Source: Bacteroidales bacterium (GTDB lineage Bacteria; Bacteroidota; Bacteroidia; Bacteroidales; VadinHA17). Taken from it: 64,000 nucleotides of DNA. Below are positions 59,295-64,000 of the stretch, in pieces; within the stretch, counting starts at the first letter, position 1; each line of letters starts with the position of its first letter. The stretch is taken from contig WOYX01000003.1 of the NCBI GenBank assembly GCA_011620595.1, positions 1-64,000 of the forward strand, written 5' to 3'. The translations under genes were made by a program, and so were the position numbers. Below the pieces are notes generated by a model, which saw only the letters and a program-made list of their open reading frames with translations, did no database searches and was not told the DNA's origin.

Positions 59295-60041
59295 TTTATT
59301 GAACCTTTCCGTGACCAGCGGTGGCCACTGAAGGTCGAGCGCCTTCAGCGTCTTCAGCACCACCGTGGCTGTGCCATATAATTTCTGCCAGTTTTTGTCG
59401 GCCGGAACCACGTTCCAGGGTATATCATTGCAGCGGTTGAGGACCTTCTCATATACCTCAAGGTACTGGTCGAACTGCTCCCTGGTGTCCCAGTCGCCGT
59501 CCTTGTGCTTCCAGTGTTTCTCCTTCATCTCAATGCGCTCCATAAGCCGCTCCTTCTGGGTCTCCTTTGATACATTGAGCCAGAACTTGAGCACTTTCGT
59601 GCCGTTATCCTCAAGCATCTTCTCGAAAGAGTTTATAGTCTCATAACGCTTTTTGATGATATCTTCAGGGATATATTTGCCAACCGTGGGTACCAGAATA
59701 TCCTCATAGTGCGACCTGATGAACACCTGCATCACCCCCTTCGCGGGACAGACCTGGTGGACCCTCCAGAGAAAATCATGTGAATACTCGAGATCGGTGG
59801 GCTTCTTGAAGCTGTGCACCTCTATGCCGACAGGATTGCAGTATCTGAGCAGTCCCTTCGTGATGCCGTCCTTCCCGGAGGCGTCGGTGCCCTGCAGAAC
59901 CACAATCATGCTGTACTTGCCCTGGGCGTACATCTTGTGCTGAAGCTCGCCTATCTCCTTCAGCATCTTCTTTGTCTTCTTCCTGATCTCGTCCTTGTCC
60001 CATTTCTCGTTAAAGGCTGGGTAATCAGATATCTTTATCAT
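59292..60041 (-). CDS. ppk2: Polyphosphate kinase 2 family protein
   Basis: 249 residues. Walker A GTDASGKDG at 51-59, with HSFKKPTDLEYSHDFLWRVHQVCPAKGVMQVFIRSHYEDIL (the PPK2 lid and Walker B region), and later ERIEMKEKHWKHKDGDWDTREQFDQYLEVYEKVLNRCN and WNVVPADKNWQKLYGTATVVLKTL. PPK2 enzymes transfer phosphate between polyphosphate and nucleotides, mostly making ADP or ATP from AMP or ADP. The single PPK2 domain is the usual length. It stands alone, followed by simple repeats. Confidence 0.94.
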   Translation of the reverse strand: MIKISDYPAFNEKWDKDEIRKKTKKMLKEIGELQHKMYAQGKYSMIVVLQGTDASGKDGITKGLLRYCNPVGIEVHSFKKPTDLEYSHDFLWRVHQVCPAKGVMQVFIRSHYEDILVPTVGKYIPEDIIKKRYETINSFEKMLEDNGTKVLKFWLNVSKETQKERLMERIEMKEKHWKHKDGDWDTREQFDQYLEVYEKVLNRCNDIPWNVVPADKNWQKLYGTATVVLKTLKALDLQWPPLVTERFNK

Positions 60042-60124
60042 AATTCGGTTTGATTAGCATGGGTGTAAAATTAAGAATTAAGAATTAAGAATTTAGGAAT
60101 TTAGGAAGAGAGATGTTGATTTCT

Positions 60125-60250
60125 TCATTTGTATCCGTCGGCCGGTGCCTTCAGCCCCTTCTTATCCAGGGCAAGCACGACCAACGTCAGAGTATCAGGC
60201 GACTGTTTTCCCTGTGCGTAAGTGAGGTTCTCCACCTCGTTGTTCTTCAT
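60125..60250 (-). pseudogene. Possible short gene fragment
   Basis: MKNNEVENLTYAQGKQSPDTLTLVVLALDKKGLKAPADGYK and stop, 41 codons. It has a sensible amino-acid composition and may be the end of a longer lost protein, or chance. No family recognised. Confidence 0.3.
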
Positions 60251-60378
60251 TGCTCGGTCGGTAGTCGGCCACTTTCGCCAAAACCTAAGTTAAAACTACG
60301 GACTTTGTTCGTCGGAGTCGGATGTCGAAGAAGACTTCGGTGGCTAAAAGCAGTTGGCAGTCATGTGAGTCACTCATC

Positions 60379-60420
60379 TACTGCTGACTGAAGACTGTAG
60401 ACTGCAGGCTGAACACTGAG
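60379..60420. repeat. ACTG-rich simple repeat
   Basis: CTGCTGACTGAAGACTG, GTAGACTGCAGG and CTGAACACTGAG follow each other, the same vocabulary as at 36.1-36.2 kb and 59.28 kb. Confidence 0.7.
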
Positions 60421-60429
60421 TACGCAGTG

Positions 60430-60461
60430 TTTGGAAGCGTTATGCAAAAGATGTACATTTG
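60430..60461 (+). promoter_or_regulatory. Bacteroidota-type promoter of the molybdate/tungstate operon
   Basis: TTTG at 60430-60433, exactly 20 bases, TACATTTG at 60454-60461: a complete -33/-7 match, 26 bases before the ATG at 60488. Confidence 0.65.
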
Positions 60462-60487
60462 CCGGACATCAAATATTAATCTTGGTT

Positions 60488-60880
60488 ATGGCAGGACATA
60501 AGGGGCAGCCCTATTACGATATCTTCCTCAGGTACGAGATGTGGCTCGAGACTATGAAGAAGGAGAGGATCCTCGACGGCGAGGGCTTTGCCCTGCTGCT
60601 TGACCTTGACAAGACTGGATCGCTCACAGCCTCGGCACGCAACCAGGGTATAAGCTACCGCAAGGCCTGGGGCATACTGCATGATGTGGAGCAGCATCTC
60701 GGCTTCAGGCTGGTGGACAAGCGGCGCGGCGGGGCCTCCGGCGGCCGCACAATGCTCTCTTCCGACGGCAGACAGCTGGTGAGTGCCTACAACAGCCTCC
60801 GCCATGAGACCGATATTGCTATGAAGAGTATCGCAAAGGTGTTCTTCAACCGTATTAATGAGATAAACGGCAAAAAATGA
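60488..60880 (+). CDS. ModE-type winged-helix regulator (short form)
   Basis: 130 residues from the ATG at 60488; upstream codons in frame are not plausible. The LysR-like winged helix is seen at about 35-95: LLDLDKTGSLTASARNQGISYRKAWGILHDVEQHLGFRLVDKRRGGASGGRTMLSSDG, the ModE N-terminal signature. The C-terminal molybdate-binding domains of full ModE are absent. It probably regulates the transporter genes that follow, in response to molybdate or tungstate. Its stop overlaps the start of the binding-protein gene (ATGA), so both are translated together. Confidence 0.88.
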   Translation: MAGHKGQPYYDIFLRYEMWLETMKKERILDGEGFALLLDLDKTGSLTASARNQGISYRKAWGILHDVEQHLGFRLVDKRRGGASGGRTMLSSDGRQLVSAYNSLRHETDIAMKSIAKVFFNRINEINGKK

Positions 60881-61830
60881 GGATATTGCAGGCAACAGTG
60901 CTTTCACTGCTCATCACGCTGACAGGTTGTGTCGGCCGGAGCAGCGTCCAGACTCTAACCATATTTCATGCTGGCAGCCTCTCGGTACCGGTGAGGGAGC
61001 TGAGCAAGGCTTTTGAGGAGGCCAACAGCGGTGTCAGGGTTCTCTCCGAGGCGGCCGGCAGCCTCCATTCGGCGAGGAAGATAACCGAGCTCGGGAGGAG
61101 CTGTGACATCATGCTCTCCGCCGACCACTACGTCGTCAGCTCGATGCTGATACCCCGTTATGCCTCGTGGAACATTCACTTTGCCACCAACGAGCTGGTG
61201 ATAGCCTTCAGGGATGAATCTGCATATGCCTCCGTCATCAGCGAAGAGAACTGGCCCGCGATACTGCTCAGGGATGATGTCATCATCGGTCGGAGTGACC
61301 CTGACGCGGACCCGTGCGGATACCGTACCGTCTTCGTCGCCAGGCTGGCAGAAGATTTTTATGGCAGGCCCGGACTGGCCGACTCACTGCTGGGCAAGGA
61401 CACCGAATACATCAGGCCCAAGGAGGTCGACCTGGTGGCACTGGCAGAGACGGGAGTCATTGACTATATGTTCCAGTACAGGTCGGTTGCCATCCAGCAC
61501 GGCCTCAGGTTCCTCGAGCTGCCTGATGAGATCAACCTGTCGTCGCCCGCCATGGCCGACCGTTATGCCACCGTCTCCTACATGGTACCCGGTAAGTCTC
61601 CCGGGCAGCGCACGGAGGTGAGGGGCAGTTACATAAGCTACTCGGGCACCGTCACCGACGATGCCCCGCAGAAAGATCTGGCCATGAAGTTTTTTGCTTT
61701 CATGCTCAGCGATGAGGGAGCTGCCATCTTCCGGGCGGCAGGACAGGAGCCGCTCCGTCCGGCCGTGGCTGACGACCCTGCGGCCGTTCCCGCTCCGCTG
61801 CAAAAGTATCTCTCCCCCTCCTCAGAATGA
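60877..61830 (+). CDS. wtpA: Tungstate/molybdate-binding lipoprotein (WtpA-like)
   Basis: 317 residues, lipobox LTGC (Cys18). The substrate-binding fold has TIFHAGSLSVPVRELSKAFEEANSGVRVLSEAAGSLHSARKITELGRSCDIMLSADHYV and GRSDPDADPCGYRTVFVARL, the second motif being typical of WtpA-type proteins that hold the oxyanion in six-fold coordination. It delivers the anion to the permease encoded next. The gene overlaps the regulator by four bases and precedes the permease by ten. Confidence 0.92.
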   Translation: MRILQATVLSLLITLTGCVGRSSVQTLTIFHAGSLSVPVRELSKAFEEANSGVRVLSEAAGSLHSARKITELGRSCDIMLSADHYVVSSMLIPRYASWNIHFATNELVIAFRDESAYASVISEENWPAILLRDDVIIGRSDPDADPCGYRTVFVARLAEDFYGRPGLADSLLGKDTEYIRPKEVDLVALAETGVIDYMFQYRSVAIQHGLRFLELPDEINLSSPAMADRYATVSYMVPGKSPGQRTEVRGSYISYSGTVTDDAPQKDLAMKFFAFMLSDEGAAIFRAAGQEPLRPAVADDPAAVPAPLQKYLSPSSE

Positions 61831-61840
61831 GCCTCTGTCG

Positions 61841-62650
61841 ATGAAAGGTCATACGCTCTTCAACTGGATCTTTACGATACTTGCCTCGCTGGTGTTGCTC
61901 TTCATCATCGCACCGCTGGCAGGCATGTTCTTCGACTCATCATTCAGTGAGGTGCGGACCACGGCTGCTGACCCCGCCGTCCGCCGGAGCGTCTGGTTCA
62001 CCCTTGCCATAGCCTTTGCATCCACACTCTTCTTTGCCGTCGGTGCCGTGCCACTGGCATGGATCATGGCCAGGAAGAAATTTCCTCTCAAGAGGGTGGT
62101 GCAGGGTATCATTGACCTGCCCGTGGTGCTGCCTCATACTGCCGCCGGCATAGCACTGCTGGGCTTCATATCGCGTGAGGGAGCGCTGGGAGGAGCAGCA
62201 CAGAAAGCCGGCATACTACTGGTGAACAACGGTGCCGGCATAGCCCTCGCCATGGCCTTCGTCAGCCTCCCCTTCCTCATCAACGCCGCCCGCGACGGCT
62301 TTGCGGCCGTGCCTGAGCGTACCGAGAAGGCAGCCCTGACGCTCGGCGCCAGCCAGACACGCATATTCTTCACCGTATCGCTGCCGCAGGCATGGCGTTC
62401 CGTGGTGTCAGGCTTCATCATGATGTTCGCCAGGGGCATGAGCGAATTCGGTGCCGTAGTTATAATCGCATACCATCCCATGATAGCGCCGGTGCTGATC
62501 TATGACCGGTTCAATACCTACGGCATCAGCGCGGCACGGCCGGCATCAATAATATTCATCCTCGTGGCCCTCCTCTTCTTTGTGCTCTTCAGGGTGCTGG
62601 CAACGGAGAGGCGCGTCTTGTTCAAAAGGGAGGACGATGCTTCGGACTGA
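61841..62650 (+). CDS. wtpB: Molybdate/tungstate ABC transporter permease
   Basis: 269 residues from the ATG at 61841, chosen because it opens a membrane helix and lies ten bases after the previous stop; the long open frame from 61694 overlaps the binding-protein gene and has no signal. Six likely helices; the EAA loop EKAALTLGASQTRIFFTVSLPQAW at about 162-185 is the ATPase contact of the ModB/WtpB/CysT class. The end overlaps the ATPase start by 14 bases. Confidence 0.92.
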   Translation: MKGHTLFNWIFTILASLVLLFIIAPLAGMFFDSSFSEVRTTAADPAVRRSVWFTLAIAFASTLFFAVGAVPLAWIMARKKFPLKRVVQGIIDLPVVLPHTAAGIALLGFISREGALGGAAQKAGILLVNNGAGIALAMAFVSLPFLINAARDGFAAVPERTEKAALTLGASQTRIFFTVSLPQAWRSVVSGFIMMFARGMSEFGAVVIIAYHPMIAPVLIYDRFNTYGISAARPASIIFILVALLFFVLFRVLATERRVLFKREDDASD

Positions 62651-63710
62651 GAAACTGAGCAAACGGATTGACGCCTTCTCACTGAGGGATATCTCCATCG
62701 AGGTGGGGAAGGGTGACTATTATGTCCTGCTCGGCCGCTCCGGTGCGGGGAAGACACAGCTGCTGGAGCTCATATGCGGACTGATGAACCCCGACAGGGG
62801 AAGGATATACCTCGAAGGTGAGGATATTACCTACAAGAGGGTGCAGGATAGGGGCATAGGCATGGTCTTCCAGGATCTGAGCCTCTTTCCTCACTACTCG
62901 GTAAAGGATAACATCATGTATCCTCTCAGGGTGAGGAAGATGGATCTGAAGGAGAGGGTTGACAGAGTGCAGCGTGCCGCCGCCGGGATGAACATCACAG
63001 ACCTGCTGCTGCGCCGGCCCGACACCCTGTCGGGAGGAGAGAAGCAGAGGGTGGCGCTGGCCCGCACGCTGGTGACAGACCCGAAGATACTGCTCCTCGA
63101 TGAACCGATGGCCTCCGTCGATGCCAGCCTGAAGGACAACATCAGAAGATTGCTGCGACGCCTGAACAGGAACGGGCAGACCATCATCCACGTCACACAC
63201 GACTTCGGTGAGGCGATCAGCCTCGCCAGCAGGGTGGGAGTGATACATAACGGCAGGATAATACAGGAGGGGACACCGCTGGATGTCTTCAACCACCCGG
63301 TGAACAGGTTTGTGGCACGCTATGCGGGAATAAAGAACTTCTTCAGGGTCACTTTCATTACCTCGTACAAGAGCGCCTCGGCTATATCCGAAAAGAGGAC
63401 AAGGTTCAGGCTGCCGCGCGGTGAGTATCCTTCATCAGGACTGCTCATCATAGGCAGCAGTGAGGTACTGCTCTCCCGGCAGGGAGCCTCCGGGTTCGGG
63501 ATCAACAACATACGCGGCGTCATCGATGACATCGTGCCTTCACCGACAGGCTTCGAAATCACCGTCAACGCCGGCGATTACTTCTATGCTGATATCACTC
63601 ACCGCGAGATGGAGGAGAGCCGCTTCGTCACCGGGGAGAAGGTATATGTATCATTTCGCCCTGAATCACTGCGGATAGTGGGTAACGGGGAGGACATAAA
63701 AGAATACTGA
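62637..63710 (+). CDS. wtpC: Molybdate/tungstate ABC transporter ATPase
   Basis: 357 residues from the ATG at 62637. Walker A GRSGAGKT (about 33-40), Q-loop MVFQDLSLF, signature LSGGEKQRVALARTL, Walker B ILLLDEPMASVD and H-loop VTHDFGEA. After the ATPase core a C-terminal domain (about 230-357) resembles the MOP/TOBE regulatory domain. The gene overlaps the end of the permease gene, and MoeA follows after six bases, so this is one operon. Confidence 0.93.
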   Translation: MLRTEKLSKRIDAFSLRDISIEVGKGDYYVLLGRSGAGKTQLLELICGLMNPDRGRIYLEGEDITYKRVQDRGIGMVFQDLSLFPHYSVKDNIMYPLRVRKMDLKERVDRVQRAAAGMNITDLLLRRPDTLSGGEKQRVALARTLVTDPKILLLDEPMASVDASLKDNIRRLLRRLNRNGQTIIHVTHDFGEAISLASRVGVIHNGRIIQEGTPLDVFNHPVNRFVARYAGIKNFFRVTFITSYKSASAISEKRTRFRLPRGEYPSSGLLIIGSSEVLLSRQGASGFGINNIRGVIDDIVPSPTGFEITVNAGDYFYADITHREMEESRFVTGEKVYVSFRPESLRIVGNGEDIKEY

Positions 63711-63716
63711 ACAGTC

Positions 63717-64000
63717 ATGATAACATTTGAGGAAGCTTACAACACAGTAATGGCGCATGTTTTCCGCACCGGCACGGAGCAGGTAAAGGCTGGTGACGCC
63801 GTCGGCCGCGCTCTGGCCGTGCCGGTGAAGAGTGACATGGACATGCCGCCGTGGAATAAGAGTGCCGTTGACGGTTATGCCTGCCGGCATGAAGATCTCG
63901 GCAGTGAGCTGAGGGTCCTGGAGACAATAGCCGCGGGGGTACTGCCCCTGAAGGAGGTTACTCCCGGCACCTGCTCGCGCATAATGACAGGCGCTGCCGT
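63717..64000 (+). CDS. moeA: Molybdopterin molybdotransferase, cut by the window end
   Basis: The frame starts MITFEEAYNTVMAHVFRTGTEQVKAGDAVGRALAVPVKSDMDMPPWNKSAVDGYACR and stays open to the window end (94 residues seen of some 400). DMPPWNKSAVDGYA is the conserved MoeA motif, normally DMPPFDKSAMDGYA. MoeA inserts molybdate or tungstate into molybdopterin, which ties this operon to anion uptake. The ATG at 63717 follows the ATPase stop by six bases. Confidence 0.92.
   Translation, partial: MITFEEAYNTVMAHVFRTGTEQVKAGDAVGRALAVPVKSDMDMPPWNKSAVDGYACRHEDLGSELRVLETIAAGVLPLKEVTPGTCSRIMTGAA

Larger units (their letters stand above)
60042..60487. other. Intergenic region with simple repeats, a small open frame and a promoter
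   Basis: 446 bases between PPK2 and the ModE-like gene. AAGAATTA and GAATTTAG repeats occupy about 60070-60108. A 41-codon open frame lies at 60125-60250 on the minus strand and ACTG words at 60379-60420, both listed separately. The promoter of the next operon is at 60430-60461. Confidence 0.6.

Noticed and set aside
61694-61840. Longer N terminus of the permease gene
   Set aside because: It overlaps the binding-protein gene and is Arg/Pro-rich, without a membrane segment.
1-64000. tRNA, rRNA, integrase or transposase genes
   Set aside because: No cloverleaf, rRNA conserved stretch or recombinase motif was recognised in the frames or between genes.

Overview
The window looks like chromosomal DNA of a member of the Bacteroidota, probably an environmental or anaerobic Bacteroidales-type lineage. 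The signs are an ECF sigma factor/FecR pair feeding a SusC/SusD pair, many Sec, Tat and lipobox signal peptides, Bacteroidota-type promoters (TTTG or TTG, about 20 bases, TAnnTTTG), a scarcity of Shine-Dalgarno sequences and Bacteroidota-specific small proteins. No rRNA, tRNA, CRISPR array, integrase, transposase or phage gene was recognised. The species cannot be named from the sequence alone.

Layout. 0-4 kb: a membrane protein, a decayed pxpC (5-oxoprolinase subunit) remnant, a ceramidase-like protein and an esterase lipoprotein. 4.5-21 kb: a nutrient-uptake locus with an ECF sigma factor, FecR anti-sigma factor, STN-domain SusC receptor, SusD lipoprotein, aldose 1-epimerase, then an esterase / metallo-beta-lactamase-fold (MBL) / MBL / esterase block and a DUF5916-type outer-membrane protein. 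It contains no recognisable glycoside hydrolase or polysaccharide lyase, so the ligand may be an ester or lactone rather than a plain glycan. 21-25 kb: a pxpABC operon with an NRAMP-fold transporter that lacks the canonical metal ligands. 25-28 kb: an M28 peptidase and a fatty acid desaturase.

28-36 kb is a region of gene decay mixed with accessory genes: remnants of glutathione peroxidase, an alpha/beta hydrolase, a methyltransferase and an outer-membrane barrel, beside an intact higBA toxin-antitoxin pair, an ADP-ribosylglycohydrolase, a cupin, a thermonuclease, small lipoproteins and a PHB-depolymerase-like esterase. 36-43 kb: a small phosphatase-like protein, a likely copper export group (SHOCT protein, CopB-type ATPase, porin), a long KamA-type radical SAM enzyme and a DEAD-box helicase.

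44-49 kb holds two paralogous secreted proteins with an EF-hand-like motif, an aromatic/His-rich middle and very long Ser/Arg-rich repetitive tails; they flank an orphan TonB plug protein with no barrel. 49-54 kb: a barrel-like protein, an FMN reductase, a Lys-rich small protein with a second DEAD-box helicase preceded by a long structured leader, and two thioredoxin-fold proteins. 54-59 kb: an Ntn-hydrolase and two tandem M14 carboxypeptidases, the first without its zinc ligands and the second intact. 59-64 kb: PPK2 and a molybdate/tungstate operon (ModE-like regulator, binding protein, permease, ATPase, then MoeA running off the window).

Intergenic regions are rich in simple repeats: ACTG-rich words at three sites, a TTTACCC/TTTAACC heptamer tract, AT-rich heptamers, and several large hairpins, one with 20-bp perfect arms. 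The observations most worth following are the mirrored esterase/MBL block, the paired repeat-tail proteins, the inactive/active carboxypeptidase pair, the NRAMP variant and the helicase leader.
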